This document shows, piece by piece, positions 16,483-28,046 of a stretch of DNA of 64,000 nucleotides. Origin of the DNA: Halanaerobiales bacterium (GTDB lineage: Bacteria; Bacillota; Halanaerobiia; Halanaerobiales; DTU029). Both the position numbers and the translations under genes were made by a program. The notes beneath the pieces were generated by a model. That model was not told where the DNA came from. It searched no databases and saw only the letters and a program-made list of their open reading frames with translations. Location of the stretch: assembly GCA_029981855.1 (NCBI GenBank), contig JARRCS010000003.1:62001-126000 (forward strand), in the 5' to 3' direction. Position 1 is the stretch's first letter; the number at the start of each line of letters is the position of its first letter.

Positions 16483-18672
16483 TTGGTTGCAAACAGTATT
16501 CTAAAAGGGTTAAACCCTGAACAGAGTAAGGCTGTTCAGCATCTGGACGGTCCTCTCTTAGTTTTAGCCGGAGCGGGAAGTGGCAAAACCAGGGTTTTAA
16601 CAAGGCGGATAGCCTATTTAATTGAATATCATCATGTCTCTCCCTATCATATCCTGGCCGTGACCTTTACCAATAAGGCAGCAAATGAAATGAAAGAGAG
16701 AGTAGCAGCTCTCCTTGATGGGCTTAAGGAAGACCTCTGGGTGAGTACCTTTCACTCCTTCTGTGTTCGGATTTTAAGGAGAGAGATTGCTAAACTCGGG
16801 TTTAACGATAATTTCGTTATCTTTGATACCTCTGACCAGCAGAAAATGATGACCAGGGTATTAAAGGAGTTAAATATAGATTCCAAAAGGACCAAACCCG
16901 CGGCGGTTCTGGCAGAGATCAGTAAGGCGAAAAACGAATTAATTGGCCCGGAGGAGTATGCGGAAACGGTAGGCAATTTCTTTATGAAGATTACTGCCCG
17001 GGCTTATAGTCTTTATCAGGAGAAACTTAAGGAGAATAACGCCCTTGATTTTGATGACCTGATTATGAAGACGGTCGAGCTCTTCAGGCGGTACCCGCAG
17101 GTTTTAGAGTATTACCAGGAGCGCTTTCGCTATATATCTATTGATGAATATCAGGATGTTAATACTGCTCAATACCAGCTGGTACAACTTCTGGCAAAAA
17201 AATACAGGAATCTCTGTGTGGTAGGGGATCCTGATCAGGGTATCTATGGCTTCCGGGGGGCCGATATCAGGAATATCCTTAATTTTGAAAAGGACTATCC
17301 CGATGCCAGGGTGATTAAACTTGAACAGAATTACCGTTCAAAAGAGAAGATTCTTGAGGCGGCTCATAGTGTGATTTCCAATAATCTGGCCCGTAAGGAG
17401 AAGAAGTTATGGACTGACCGGGGCAGCGGTAAGGATATAAATTTTTATCTGGCTTATAATGAGAAGGATGAGGCTGCCTATATCTGTAAAAAGGTTAGAG
17501 ACCTGACTGCAGAGGAGTATAAATACGGGGATATTGCTGTACTCTACCGGACCAATGCCCAGTCCCGTGCCCTGGAGGAGATGCTGGTTAAGTATGCTAT
17601 TCCCTATCAGATTGTGGGGGGACTGCGTTTTTATGATCGGATGGAGATCAAGGATATAATTGCCTATCTCAGGGTTATCTACAATCCTGATGATGAGATC
17701 AGTCTGCTCAGAATAATCAACCGCCCTAAACGGGGCATTGGTGATGGAACTATCAGTATACTGCAGCACTACGCCAGTAAGATGGGGCTCAGTCTTTGTA
17801 AGGCCGGATTAAGGGCCACTGATATTCCGGGTCTTAGCTCTACTCTTCAAAAGCGGGTTGCCGGGTTTTTCTCCCTGCTGGAGGAATTTAGGGCTGCCAG
17901 CCAGCAGATGACTATCGACCGGTTAACCCAAAAGATCCTTATAGAGACGGGTTATCAGAGGGAGCTTGAGGAAGACGGAAGTATCCAGGCCCAGAACAGG
18001 CTGGAAAATATTCAGGAACTATTTTCCGTGATGAAGGAGTTTCTTAAAAAGAGTGAAAATAACACCCTGGCAGGTTTTCTGGAAGAGGTTTCCCTGCTGT
18101 CGGATGTTGACCGGATGGAAGAGAGTGATGATTTTATAACCCTGATGACCCTGCATTCGGCCAAGGGGCTTGAGTTCCCGGTGGTCTTTATGGTAGGAAT
18201 GGAGGAGGGTCTCTTCCCCCATGCCAATTCTTTAATGGAGGCTGAGGGGATTGAGGAAGAGCGCAGGTTGTGTTATGTAGGTATTACCAGGGCCATGGAG
18301 GAGCTCTTTTTGACCATGGCCAGAGAGAGGATGCGTTTCGGAGAGCGGCAGGTAAACCCTCCCTCCCGCTTTCTGCAGGAGATCCCCTCTCATTTGCTGG
18401 CTGAAAGCGGGGAGGATTTTAAGGAAACCGGAGATGAAAAAGATTATGAGAAAACTACGGAAACAGAAGCTAGCAACGAAGTCCTGGATAAAATGGTTTC
18501 TAATGGTAATAATTACAATTATAGGGTCGGTCAGCGGGTCTTACATCCTAAATGGGGTGTGGGTAAGATTATTGAGATCAGGAATAATAATGGTCTGGAA
18601 CTAAAAATTAAATTTTTCCGGGGTAAATCCCGGACCCTGCTGGCGGAGTATGCACCGCTCCAGCGGGTTTAA
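16483..18672 (+). CDS. pcrA: ATP-dependent DNA helicase PcrA (UvrD/Rep superfamily 1)
   Basis: 3'-5' helicase for nucleotide excision repair, removal of RecA filaments and plasmid replication. The 729 residues carry all SF1A signs: Walker A AGAGSGKT, TFTNKAANEM, the DEYQDVN box, GDPDQGIYGFRGAD, QNYRSKE, and the late TLHSAKGLEFPVVF and VGITRAMEEL. A C-terminal Tudor-like RNA polymerase-binding domain reads YRVGQRVLHPKWGVGKIIEI. TTG 16483 has AAGGAG 9 nt upstream. ligA follows after a repeat copy, the common pcrA-ligA order of Firmicutes. Confidence 0.96.
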   Translation: MVANSILKGLNPEQSKAVQHLDGPLLVLAGAGSGKTRVLTRRIAYLIEYHHVSPYHILAVTFTNKAANEMKERVAALLDGLKEDLWVSTFHSFCVRILRREIAKLGFNDNFVIFDTSDQQKMMTRVLKELNIDSKRTKPAAVLAEISKAKNELIGPEEYAETVGNFFMKITARAYSLYQEKLKENNALDFDDLIMKTVELFRRYPQVLEYYQERFRYISIDEYQDVNTAQYQLVQLLAKKYRNLCVVGDPDQGIYGFRGADIRNILNFEKDYPDARVIKLEQNYRSKEKILEAAHSVISNNLARKEKKLWTDRGSGKDINFYLAYNEKDEAAYICKKVRDLTAEEYKYGDIAVLYRTNAQSRALEEMLVKYAIPYQIVGGLRFYDRMEIKDIIAYLRVIYNPDDEISLLRIINRPKRGIGDGTISILQHYASKMGLSLCKAGLRATDIPGLSSTLQKRVAGFFSLLEEFRAASQQMTIDRLTQKILIETGYQRELEEDGSIQAQNRLENIQELFSVMKEFLKKSENNTLAGFLEEVSLLSDVDRMEESDDFITLMTLHSAKGLEFPVVFMVGMEEGLFPHANSLMEAEGIEEERRLCYVGITRAMEELFLTMARERMRFGERQVNPPSRFLQEIPSHLLAESGEDFKETGDEKDYEKTTETEASNEVLDKMVSNGNNYNYRVGQRVLHPKWGVGKIIEIRNNNGLELKIKFFRGKSRTLLAEYAPLQRV

Positions 18673-18686
18673 CCCTGATACTATAA

Positions 18687-20798
<2,112 letters not shown>

Positions 20799-20803
20799 TA
20801 GTT

Positions 20804-21175
20804 ATGAGTAAGATTAACTACACTATTCTAGTCTCTTTATTTATGGTAATTATTCTGGTAATCCAGCAGAGCCCGGTACTCTGGCCGGGGACATTTTTCC
20901 TGTTAGTTCAGAGCCTTCTTCTGCTGGTAATCCACCTGCTAATTAAAGCCATGCGGGAAAGGGGAAGGTTACAGCTCTTACCGGTCATCCGCCAGTTCCA
21001 GGTCTTTTTCGGGGTAATCTTTCCCCTCTGGATTCTACTGGCCGTTACAGGCCAGCTGGCTACGGTTATCGGCCGGATCTTTGTGCTCTTAGTTTTGCTT
21101 ATTTTCTTTGCCCTGGCGATAGTTTTAATGCTCCGTTTACTGACCGCCATAGATCTCCTGGACCGCTTTAAATAA
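20804..21175 (+). CDS. Hypothetical small membrane protein
   Basis: Not recognised. The 123 residues form about four transmembrane helices, two on each side of a basic loop (KAMRERGRLQLLPVIRQF). No signal peptide, cysteine or catalytic motif is seen. It starts 5 nt after ligA and ends about 50 nt before gatC, so it is probably co-transcribed with both. Its place between replication/repair and translation genes says little about its role. Confidence 0.65.
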   Translation: MSKINYTILVSLFMVIILVIQQSPVLWPGTFFLLVQSLLLLVIHLLIKAMRERGRLQLLPVIRQFQVFFGVIFPLWILLAVTGQLATVIGRIFVLLVLLIFFALAIVLMLRLLTAIDLLDRFK

Positions 21176-21226
21176 CAGGCCATGAGATTTTGGGAAGAAA
21201 AATATAATGAAGAAAGGATGAGTAAG

Positions 21227-21514
21227 GTGATCAACAAGAAGGATGTCGAGTATATAGCTAATCTGGCCAATTTAAAGATTGATGAAGATGATAAGGAGCT
21301 TTTTACCAGACAGTTAGATGATATTTTAAACTATGTGGAGAAGTTAAATGAGCTTGATACCGAAGGAGTGGTTCCCACAGCCTATACGGTACCCATGAAG
21401 AATGTACTTAGAGAAGACAGGGTTGGGCTCTCTATTCCCAGGGAAAAGGCCCTGGCCAATGCCCCCGACAAAAAGGACGGGCAGTTCAGGGTTCCCAGGA
21501 TTATCAGTGAATAA
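21227..21514 (+). CDS. gatC: Asp-tRNA(Asn)/Glu-tRNA(Gln) amidotransferase subunit C
   Basis: Small stabilising subunit of GatCAB, which makes Gln-tRNA (and often Asn-tRNA) from mischarged tRNAs. The sequence has the family pattern DVEYIANLANLKI, LDDILNYVEKLNELDTEGV, PTAYTVPMKNVLREDRV and a late FRVPRII. GTG 21227 gives a typical N-terminus (INKKDVEYIA) and has AAAGGA 8 nt upstream; ATG 21218 is the alternative but abuts that site. The order gatC-gatA-gatB is standard, and 19 nt separates it from gatA. Confidence 0.92.
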   Translation: MINKKDVEYIANLANLKIDEDDKELFTRQLDDILNYVEKLNELDTEGVVPTAYTVPMKNVLREDRVGLSIPREKALANAPDKKDGQFRVPRIISE

Positions 21515-21533
21515 ATATGGAGGTGAAAGTTAA

Positions 21534-22988
21534 TTGGAGTTATATGACTTAACGATTCACGAATTAAAGGATAAACTTGCTAGCAGGGAGATATCGGTTA
21601 ATGAGTTACTTGATAGTTTTTATAAAAGAATAGGTGGTGTTGAGGAAAAGGTCAAGGCCTATGTTACTTTAACGGAAAAGGAAGCCAGGGAGAGTGCTAA
21701 AGAATTGAAGGCTGAGTTTAAGGGTAAGCTTGCCGGTATTCCACTGGCAATTAAGGACAACCTCTCTACGGAGGGGATTAAAACAACCTGTTCTTCCAGG
21801 ATTCTGGAGAATTATGTTCCTCCCTATGATGCAACTGTAGTTAGCAGGTTAAAGGAAGCTGGAGCAATAACCTTAGGTAAGACCAATATGGATGAGTTTG
21901 CCATGGGTTCATCTACCGAGAATTCCGGTTTTTTCCCGACCCGAAATCCCTGGGATCTGGAGCGTGCCCCAGGTGGATCCAGTGGGGGATCTGCAGCTGC
22001 TGTTGCTGCCGGAGAGGCTGCCGGAGCTTTGGGTTCTGATACCGGAGGCTCTATCCGCCAGCCGGCCGCTTTCTGCGGTGTTGTTGGTTTGAAGCCGACC
22101 TATGGCCTTGTTTCCCGTTACGGGCTGGTTGCCTTTGCCTCTTCCCTGGACCAGATAGGTCCTATTACCAAAGATGTGGAGGATGCGGCCATTCTCTTAA
22201 ATGTTATTGCCGGTCATGACCCCATGGATTCCACTTCGGTTAAGATGGAAATTCCTGATTATACTAGATTTCTCAAAGAAGATGTTCAGGGAATGAAGAT
22301 CGGTCTGCCAAGGGAGTACTTCTCTATGGACTTTGCTGCAGAGGTAAAGGAGAGTGTTTTAGCAGGTGTGCAGAGGTTAGAGGAAGCCGGGGCTAAGGTT
22401 GAAGAGGTTAACTTGCCCAGTGCTGATTATGCCCTGGCGGCCTATTATATAATTGCCCCGGCAGAGGCCAGTTCCAATCTGGCCCGTTATGATGGGGTTC
22501 GCTATGGTTACCGGAGTAAAAAGGCTCATGATGTAAAAGAGATGTTTACCAATACCAGGAATGAGGGTTTCGGTGATGAGGTTAAGAGGCGGATTATGCT
22601 GGGAACCTATGCCTTAAGCTCGGGTTATTATGATGCTTTTTATCTGAAGGCTCAGAAAGTCAGAACCATGATTAAGGAAGACTTTGATAGATTATTTTAT
22701 GAATATGATCTCTTAATCTCCCCTACAACTCCTACCACTGCCTTTAAGATCGGAGAGATGACCGATCCTCTGGAGATGTATCAGGCCGATATCTTTACCG
22801 TTCCGGTAAATATTGCCGGAATACCGGCCATCTCTATCCCCTGCGGTTTCGATAGTAATAATCTACCCATCGGTTTACAGATAATGGGACCGCATTTCGG
22901 GGAAGGCAAGATAATCCAGGCTGCCTATACCCTGGAGCAGATCCTGGAGATAAAAGACAGGAGACCAGAACTGGAGGTGTCAGTATGA
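21534..22988 (+). CDS. gatA: Asp-tRNA(Asn)/Glu-tRNA(Gln) amidotransferase subunit A
   Basis: Amidase subunit that hydrolyses glutamine to ammonia for transamidation. The amidase-signature triad is visible: Lys in [10 protein letters not shown], the cis-Ser in [15 protein letters not shown] and the nucleophile Ser in [13 protein letters not shown]. The 484-residue length is usual. TTG 21534 has GGAGGTGA 7 nt upstream. Its stop overlaps the gatB start by ATGA, indicating coupling. Confidence 0.96.
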   Translation: MELYDLTIHELKDKLASREISVNELLDSFYKRIGGVEEKVKAYVTLTEKEARESAKELKAEFKGKLAGIPLAIKDNLSTEGIKTTCSSRILENYVPPYDATVVSRLKEAGAITLGKTNMDEFAMGSSTENSGFFPTRNPWDLERAPGGSSGGSAAAVAAGEAAGALGSDTGGSIRQPAAFCGVVGLKPTYGLVSRYGLVAFASSLDQIGPITKDVEDAAILLNVIAGHDPMDSTSVKMEIPDYTRFLKEDVQGMKIGLPREYFSMDFAAEVKESVLAGVQRLEEAGAKVEEVNLPSADYALAAYYIIAPAEASSNLARYDGVRYGYRSKKAHDVKEMFTNTRNEGFGDEVKRRIMLGTYALSSGYYDAFYLKAQKVRTMIKEDFDRLFYEYDLLISPTTPTTAFKIGEMTDPLEMYQADIFTVPVNIAGIPAISIPCGFDSNNLPIGLQIMGPHFGEGKIIQAAYTLEQILEIKDRRPELEVSV

Positions 22989-24427
22989 CGACTGAATACG
23001 AAGTAATTATTGGTCTGGAGGTTCATGTCCAGTTAGCTACCGAATCGAAGATATTCTGTGACTGCAGCACCGAGTTCGGTGCCGAGCCCAATACCCATAC
23101 CTGTCCTGTCTGTTTGGGATTGCCCGGAACACTACCGGTTTTAAATAAAAAGGTGGTGGATTATGCCATCATGGCCGGACTGGCCTTAAACTGCGAGATC
23201 AGTGAGTATAGCAAGTTTGACCGGAAGAACTATTTCTATCCCGATCTACCGAAGGCCTATCAGATCTCACAGTATGACCTGCCCCTCTGCCAGAATGGTT
23301 ATATTGAGATTGAGACCGGGAATGGAAGTAAGAAGATAGGGATTACCAGGATTCATATGGAAGAGGATGCCGGTAAACTGGTGCATGAGGGCAGCATAGA
23401 TAGATCGACGGGAAGTCTGGTCGATTATAACCGGACTGGGGTGCCTTTAATCGAGATAGTCAGTGAACCCGATATGAGGAGTCCTGCTGAGGCCCGTGAG
23501 TATTTGACTCAGCTGAAGAAGATTCTGGAGTATCTCGGGGTGTCTGATTGTAATATGGAAGAAGGCTCACTACGCTGTGATGCCAATGTTTCTATTAGAC
23601 CGGTTGGTCAGGAGGAGTTCGGGACCAAGACCGAGTTGAAGAATATGAACTCCTTTAAGGCAGTAGAAAAGGCTTTGGAGTATGAGGTTGAACGGCAGAA
23701 GCAGGTACTGGCCCGGGGTGAAGAGGTAATTCAGGAGACCAGAACCTGGGATGATAGCCTGAATAAGACCATCTCCATGAGGGGGAAGGAGGAAGCCCAT
23801 GATTACCGTTATTTTCCTGAGCCCGACCTTGTACCCCTGGAGATTGATGCAGAATGGGTCAATGAGATCCGGGAGAACCTACCCGAGCTGCCCTTAGAAA
23901 GGAAGGAACGCTTTATTAGTGACTATGGTCTACCGGCCTATGATGCCGGGGTACTGACCGATAGCAGGGATCTGGCAGACCTCTTCGAAGAGTGTGTTCA
24001 GGCCTATGATGACCCTAAGACCGTCAGTAACTGGATTATGGGCGAGTTCTTGCGTCTGGTAAAGGAGGCCGGTATCGAGGTTGCAGAGAGTAAGATTACC
24101 GGAAAACTCCTGGCAAAGATGTTAAGGCTAATGGATGATGGAACTATCAGCAGCAAGATTGCCAAGACGGTCTTTGAGGAGATGTTTAAGACCGGGAAGG
24201 ACCCAGAAACCATTGTCGAGGAGAAAGGCCTCAAACAGATCAGTGATGAAGGAAAGCTGGAGGAGATTGTTGATCAGATAATCCTTGCTAACCCCAATGT
24301 GGTTGAGGATATTAAAAACGGCAAGGATAAGGCTATCGGTTTCCTGGTCGGCCAGGTAATGAAGGAGACCAGGGGTAAGGCCAATCCCCAGCTGGTAAAT
24401 AAGCTTTTACGGGAGAAGATTAAATAG
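22985..24427 (+). CDS. gatB: Asp-tRNA(Asn)/Glu-tRNA(Gln) amidotransferase subunit B
   Basis: Kinase/transamidase subunit that phosphorylates the mischarged aminoacyl group and accepts ammonia from GatA. Conserved blocks include [17 protein letters not shown], the zinc cysteines FCDCST and [29 protein letters not shown] and [15 protein letters not shown]. The C-terminal tail-and-YqeY-like region ends [17 protein letters not shown]. 480 residues, full length. It ends the operon and is followed by a long inverted repeat rather than a classic terminator. Confidence 0.96.
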   Translation: MTTEYEVIIGLEVHVQLATESKIFCDCSTEFGAEPNTHTCPVCLGLPGTLPVLNKKVVDYAIMAGLALNCEISEYSKFDRKNYFYPDLPKAYQISQYDLPLCQNGYIEIETGNGSKKIGITRIHMEEDAGKLVHEGSIDRSTGSLVDYNRTGVPLIEIVSEPDMRSPAEAREYLTQLKKILEYLGVSDCNMEEGSLRCDANVSIRPVGQEEFGTKTELKNMNSFKAVEKALEYEVERQKQVLARGEEVIQETRTWDDSLNKTISMRGKEEAHDYRYFPEPDLVPLEIDAEWVNEIRENLPELPLERKERFISDYGLPAYDAGVLTDSRDLADLFEECVQAYDDPKTVSNWIMGEFLRLVKEAGIEVAESKITGKLLAKMLRLMDDGTISSKIAKTVFEEMFKTGKDPETIVEEKGLKQISDEGKLEEIVDQIILANPNVVEDIKNGKDKAIGFLVGQVMKETRGKANPQLVNKLLREKIK

Positions 24428-24433
24428 CCCCCT

Positions 24434-24488
24434 CTGTCACAAAGCTTGTAATTAATATATATTTTGGCTGGCGCAAGCTTTGTGACAG
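24434..24488. repeat. 15-bp perfect inverted repeat, 25-nt loop
   Basis: CTGTCACAAAGCTTG at 24434-24448 is the exact reverse complement of CAAGCTTTGTGACAG at 24474-24488. No T run follows, so it is not an ordinary terminator. It lies between gatB and the ACT-domain gene. Confidence 0.75.
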
Positions 24489-24564
24489 TTCCTGCGGACA
24501 CGGGCACGGCGGAAAAGTAGGTTTAAATATTTGACAGTACTCTAGCTTTAGAGGGGGTGAAAAG

Positions 24565-24819
24565 ATGGATTGTTCAACAATAATGGCAGTTCTGCTTGAT
24601 AAAAGAACCGATGCAGCACCGACAGTTCAGGAAATATTAACAAGATATGGGAGTATAATTGGTACTAGAATCGGCCTTCACCAGTTTAATGATACAGAAG
24701 AAGGATTGATTCTCTTACATCTCAATGGCGGAGATAATGAGATCGAAGACCTGGAAAGAGATTTATCAGAATTGAATAGGGTTAAGGTCGAGAAGATGAC
24801 AATTAGTTTTGATGATTAG
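24565..24819 (+). CDS. ACT-like protein of the iron-only hydrogenase regulator (TM1266) type
   Basis: An 84-residue alpha/beta protein with a ferredoxin-like ACT layout. A helix (TVQEILTRYGSIIG) leads to TRIGLHQFNDTEEGLILLHL, then a second helix (NEIEDLERDLSEL) and a final strand VKVEKMTISF. This pattern matches the small proteins annotated as putative iron-only hydrogenase system regulators. A biochemical role has not been shown for the family as far as I know. ATG 24565 has GAGGGGGTG upstream. It stands alone between two long inverted repeats. A hydrogenase remnant is in this window, but an intact hydrogenase would have to be elsewhere. Confidence 0.65.
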   Translation: MDCSTIMAVLLDKRTDAAPTVQEILTRYGSIIGTRIGLHQFNDTEEGLILLHLNGGDNEIEDLERDLSELNRVKVEKMTISFDD

Positions 24820-24894
24820 ATTTAACAGACATTTCAGGAGATCTCGACAATGAAGGTCGAGTTTGATGAGGAAGAATAAAGGGGAGAGAACTTG

Positions 24895-24948
24895 CCCCGG
24901 AAAAGTAAGTGAAAGATAACCTGCCTTGAAAAAATTACTTTTCCGGGG
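24895..24948. repeat. 14-bp perfect inverted repeat, 26-nt loop
   Basis: CCCCGGAAAAGTAA at 24895-24908 is the exact reverse complement of TTACTTTTCCGGGG at 24935-24948. A related single stretch, CGGAAAAGTAGGT, occurs at 24510, on the other side of the ACT gene. Confidence 0.75.
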
Positions 24949-24956
24949 TAGTCTAC

Positions 24957-24985
24957 TTGACATTTATATTAATATATTTTAATAT
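24957..24985 (+). promoter_or_regulatory. Sigma-A promoter of the arsR/CoADR unit
   Basis: TTGACA (24957-24962) and TAATAT (24980-24985) are 17 bp apart, about 40 bp before the regulator gene. Confidence 0.7.
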
Positions 24986-24994
24986 TAAAATATA
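24973..24994. promoter_or_regulatory. 22-bp perfect palindrome, probable ArsR operator
   Basis: The sequence TATATTTTAAT plus its reverse complement ATTAAAATATA is perfectly symmetric and covers the -10 element. AT-rich palindromes of this size at the promoter of their own gene are typical for ArsR/SmtB repressors. Confidence 0.65.
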
Positions 24995-25024
24995 ATAATT
25001 TAAGGCGGTGAGGTGGATATTATA

Positions 25025-25315
25025 GTGAAGAATATCACAGAAAAAATGGATATAATTGAAGGAAAGGCCAAAATTTTAAAGGCACTCTCCCATCCCATTA
25101 GATTATGTATTGTTAAAGGTCTAGTAAAACGGGAGGGTTATAATGTTTCCGGGATGCAGGAGTGTTTAAATATTCCCCAGTCAACCCTCTCACAGCATTT
25201 AACTAAATTAAAGGATCTGGGTATACTTGAAGGGAGAAGAAACGGACTTGAGATTAACTATTATGTTATTAATGAAGATGCCCGTAAAGTAATTAAGGCA
25301 TTATTTCATGATTAA
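25025..25315 (+). CDS. ArsR/SmtB-family transcriptional regulator
   Basis: A winged-helix repressor of about 96 residues. The DNA-binding part reads ALSHPIRLCIVKGL, then helix-turn-helix NIPQSTLSQHLTKLKDLGIL and the wing GRRNGLEINYYVI. The classic metal box ELCVCDL is absent. Two cysteines remain (RLCIV and QECLN), so a sulfur or redox signal is more likely than arsenic. GTG 25025 has GAGGTG 9 nt upstream; GTG 25013 is an alternative. A palindrome over its promoter suggests autoregulation, and the sulfur-enzyme gene 25 nt downstream is the evident target. Confidence 0.85.
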   Translation: MKNITEKMDIIEGKAKILKALSHPIRLCIVKGLVKREGYNVSGMQECLNIPQSTLSQHLTKLKDLGILEGRRNGLEINYYVINEDARKVIKALFHD

Positions 25316-25340
25316 ACATATTTAGGAAAGGAGTAATAAT

Positions 25341-27836
25341 ATGAGTAAAAAAATTGTTATTGTTGGTGGGGTTGCCGGCGGTGCTAGTACAGCCGCCCGG
25401 TTAAGAAGGCTTGATGAAGAGGCTGAAATAGTTGTCTTTGAAAAGGGTGAGTATATCTCTTTTGCTAACTGCGGGCTTCCATACCATATAGGAGAGGTTA
25501 TTGAGGATAGGGAGAGATTACTGGTTCAGACTCCGGAGTCAATGAAGGCCAGATTCAATATCAGTTGTAAAATCAAAAATGAGGTTATAGCTATTGACCG
25601 GGAGAGGAAGGAGGTTCGGGTTAAGGACCTTGAAAAAGATAAAACCTTTAGTGAAAGTTATGACTATCTCATTCTCTCGCCCGGTGCCAGTCCTATCAAA
25701 CCACCCCTTGAGGGAATTAATAACCCCAATGTCTTTACCTTAAGGAATATACCCGATACTGATGAAATTAAAGAATTTATTGATAAGAGGAAACCCGAAA
25801 GGGCTGTTGTTGTTGGCGGTGGTTTTATCGGGCTAGAGATGGTTGAAAATTTACACGCCCGGGGAATCGATGTTTCTCTGGTAGAGATGGCTGACCAGGT
25901 CCTGCCACCCATAGATTATGAGATGGCAGCTATGGTTCACAACCATTTAAGGATGAAGGGAATTCACCTCTATTTAGGAGACGGGATTGCCGGAATTAAG
26001 GAAGAGAATGATGGGACTAAAGTTATTCTCCAGAGTGGTACCGGGATTGATACCGATATGGTTATCCTGGCGATCGGGGTCAGGCCCGAAACAAAACTGG
26101 CCGAAGAGGCAGGTCTGGAGATAGGTTCTACCGGTGGTATTAAGGTGAATGAATACCTACAGACCTCTGATGAGAACATTTATGCCCTGGGAGATGCTAT
26201 TGAGGTCACTGATTATGTAACCGGTGAGCCCGCCTTAATCCCCCTGGCAGGACCGGCAAATAAACAGGGGAGAATAGTGGCCAATAATATTGCCGGCCGG
26301 AAGGAAAAATATCAAGGGACACAGGGAACTTCCATTGCCAAGATCTTTGATCTGGCCGTTGGGTCTACCGGTGTAAATGAAAAACGGTTGAAAAAGGCCG
26401 GGCTCGATTATCAGGTTTCCTATACTGATTCCAATAATCATGCCGGTTATTATCCAGGGGCAAAACCGATGTTTATCAAGATTCTCTTCACCCCCGATGA
26501 AGGTAAATTGCTGGGAGCCCAGATAGTAGGGCATGAGGGGGTGGATAAGCGAATAGATGTCTTTGCTACCGCTATCAGACAGGGGTTGACGGTCTTTGAT
26601 CTCCAGGAACTGGAACTGGCTTATGCCCCTCCCTTTGGTTCCGCCAAGGATCCGGTTAATATGGCCGGTTTTACAGCAGGAAATATCTTGAATGGTATCG
26701 TTGAGCCCATTCAGTGGCATGAGATAGATGATCTTGATCAGGATACTATTATTCTTGATGTTAGACAGGAGATTGAGACTAAACTGGGAAAGATTGAAGG
26801 CTCTATTAATATCCCGTTAAATAGTTTGCGGGACCGGCTTGCTGAATTAGATAAGGATAAGGAAATAGTTGTTTACTGTGCAATTGGTTTGAGGGGTTAT
26901 ATTGCCTGCCGGATTTTAATGCAGAATGGTTTTGAAAAGGTCAAAAATCTGGCCGGTGGTTACAAGCTTTATAAAGCCGTCCAGGATGACCGGAATCAGG
27001 TTATTGAAGGTCCCGAACAGGAAGAATTGACCTCTGCCTCCAATCCGGAAAAAGGTCAGATAGTCGGGGAAAAGGTTGCCCAAAAAAAAATCGGTAAAGA
27101 GGTGAAACTTGATGCCTGCGGCTTGCAGTGCCCGGGTCCGATTATGCAGGTCTATAGAAAGATGGAGGAACTTGAGGAAGGGGATATTCTGGTTGTTACC
27201 GCTACCGACCCCGGTTTCAGAAGGGATATTGAATCCTGGTGCAGGAATACCGGTAATACTCTGATAAATGCTGAAGATGAAGCAGGGAAAATAAAGGTAT
27301 CTATCCGTAAAGGACGGGGGGAGGAGAGTGCTACCAGGGAGGCTATCAACCTATCCTCTCCGGCTAAAAAGAGCAAGACTATGGTAGTATTCAGCGGGGA
27401 TTTAGACCGGGCAATTGCTTCCTTCATTATTGCTAATGGTGCCGCAGCCATGGGAAATGAGGTTACCCTCTTTTTTACCTTCTGGGGGCTGAATATCCTG
27501 AGAAAAGATAAATATGTTGATGTTGATAAGGGTTTTATGGATAGAATGTTCAGCAAAATGATGCCCCGGGGCAGCAAGAAACTTCCCCTCTCAAATATGA
27601 ATATGTTCGGTCTGGGACCCAAGCTGATCCGTAAGGTAATGAAGGATAAGGGGGTTAATTCCCTGGAGGAGTTGATCGGTCAGGCTAAATTAAATGGAGT
27701 AAGACTTGTCGCCTGTCAGATGTCGATGGATGTAATGGGTATTAAGAAGGAAGAGCTGATAGATGGGGTTGAAGTCGGTGGGGTGGCCACCTTCCTGGGG
27801 GCAGCCGATGAATCAAATATGACCCTCTTTATTTAA
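25341..27836 (+). CDS. Four-domain CoA-disulfide/persulfide reductase: FAD oxidoreductase-rhodanese-TusA-DsrE fusion
   Basis: An 831-residue sulfur-handling fusion. Residues 1-450 are a pyridine nucleotide-disulfide oxidoreductase of the CoADR type: FAD motif VGGVAGGASTAARL, single redox cysteine in FANCGLPYHIG near 43, NAD motif VVGGGFIGLEM. Residues ~460-555 are rhodanese with active cysteine in VVYCAIGLRGY. Residues ~585-660 are TusA-like, LDACGLQCPGPIM. Residues ~675-831 are DsrE/F-like (VVFSGDLDRAIASFII). CoADR-rhodanese enzymes reduce CoA-disulfide, persulfide or polysulfide; the added sulfur carriers suggest transfer of sulfane sulfur in cis. It follows the ArsR gene and is closed by a terminator. 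Confidence 0.88.
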   Translation: MSKKIVIVGGVAGGASTAARLRRLDEEAEIVVFEKGEYISFANCGLPYHIGEVIEDRERLLVQTPESMKARFNISCKIKNEVIAIDRERKEVRVKDLEKDKTFSESYDYLILSPGASPIKPPLEGINNPNVFTLRNIPDTDEIKEFIDKRKPERAVVVGGGFIGLEMVENLHARGIDVSLVEMADQVLPPIDYEMAAMVHNHLRMKGIHLYLGDGIAGIKEENDGTKVILQSGTGIDTDMVILAIGVRPETKLAEEAGLEIGSTGGIKVNEYLQTSDENIYALGDAIEVTDYVTGEPALIPLAGPANKQGRIVANNIAGRKEKYQGTQGTSIAKIFDLAVGSTGVNEKRLKKAGLDYQVSYTDSNNHAGYYPGAKPMFIKILFTPDEGKLLGAQIVGHEGVDKRIDVFATAIRQGLTVFDLQELELAYAPPFGSAKDPVNMAGFTAGNILNGIVEPIQWHEIDDLDQDTIILDVRQEIETKLGKIEGSINIPLNSLRDRLAELDKDKEIVVYCAIGLRGYIACRILMQNGFEKVKNLAGGYKLYKAVQDDRNQVIEGPEQEELTSASNPEKGQIVGEKVAQKKIGKEVKLDACGLQCPGPIMQVYRKMEELEEGDILVVTATDPGFRRDIESWCRNTGNTLINAEDEAGKIKVSIRKGRGEESATREAINLSSPAKKSKTMVVFSGDLDRAIASFIIANGAAAMGNEVTLFFTFWGLNILRKDKYVDVDKGFMDRMFSKMMPRGSKKLPLSNMNMFGLGPKLIRKVMKDKGVNSLEELIGQAKLNGVRLVACQMSMDVMGIKKEELIDGVEVGGVATFLGAADESNMTLFI

Positions 27837-27847
27837 AATCGATTGAT

Positions 27848-27886
27848 AAAAACCACGGGGAGAATTTATCTACCTGTGGTTTTTTC
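27848..27886 (+). terminator. Terminator after the CoADR fusion gene
   Basis: AAAACCAC (27849-27856) pairs with GTGGTTTT (27876-27883), with CGGG/CCTG extending the stem inward, and leads into TTTTTTC. Confidence 0.8.
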
Positions 27887-27925
27887 TGTGTTCATGAATA
27901 AATTATGAGGAAGAGAAAAATAAAA

Positions 27926-27991
27926 CTATGTTTGCAGCAAACTCCAGAATATGCTATAATATAAACAAACATGTGTATTCTTAGATAGGTT
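27926..27991 (+). promoter_or_regulatory. DNA-repair promoter/operator module, copy A
   Basis: TTGCAG (27932-27937) and TATAAT (27955-27960) are 17 bp apart. A LexA-like palindrome, AAAC-ATGT-GTAT (27967-27978) with ACATGT core, overlaps the expected transcription start. The 66-bp block differs at one base from 38453-38518. It drives the YhaO/YhaN/AddB/AddA-like operon. Confidence 0.75.
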
Positions 27992-28046
27992 CCGGTAAAC
28001 AGACCGGAGCAAAACTATATCTACCGTTACCGGGGGGAAGTCAGGT

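Noticed and set aside
21892-22092. Second open frame inside gatA on the same strand
   Set aside because: Out-of-frame shadow of a fully conserved amidase gene.
24532-24555. TTGACA before the ACT-domain gene as a promoter
   Set aside because: The position 17 bp downstream falls in the G-rich ribosome-binding site, with no -10 element.
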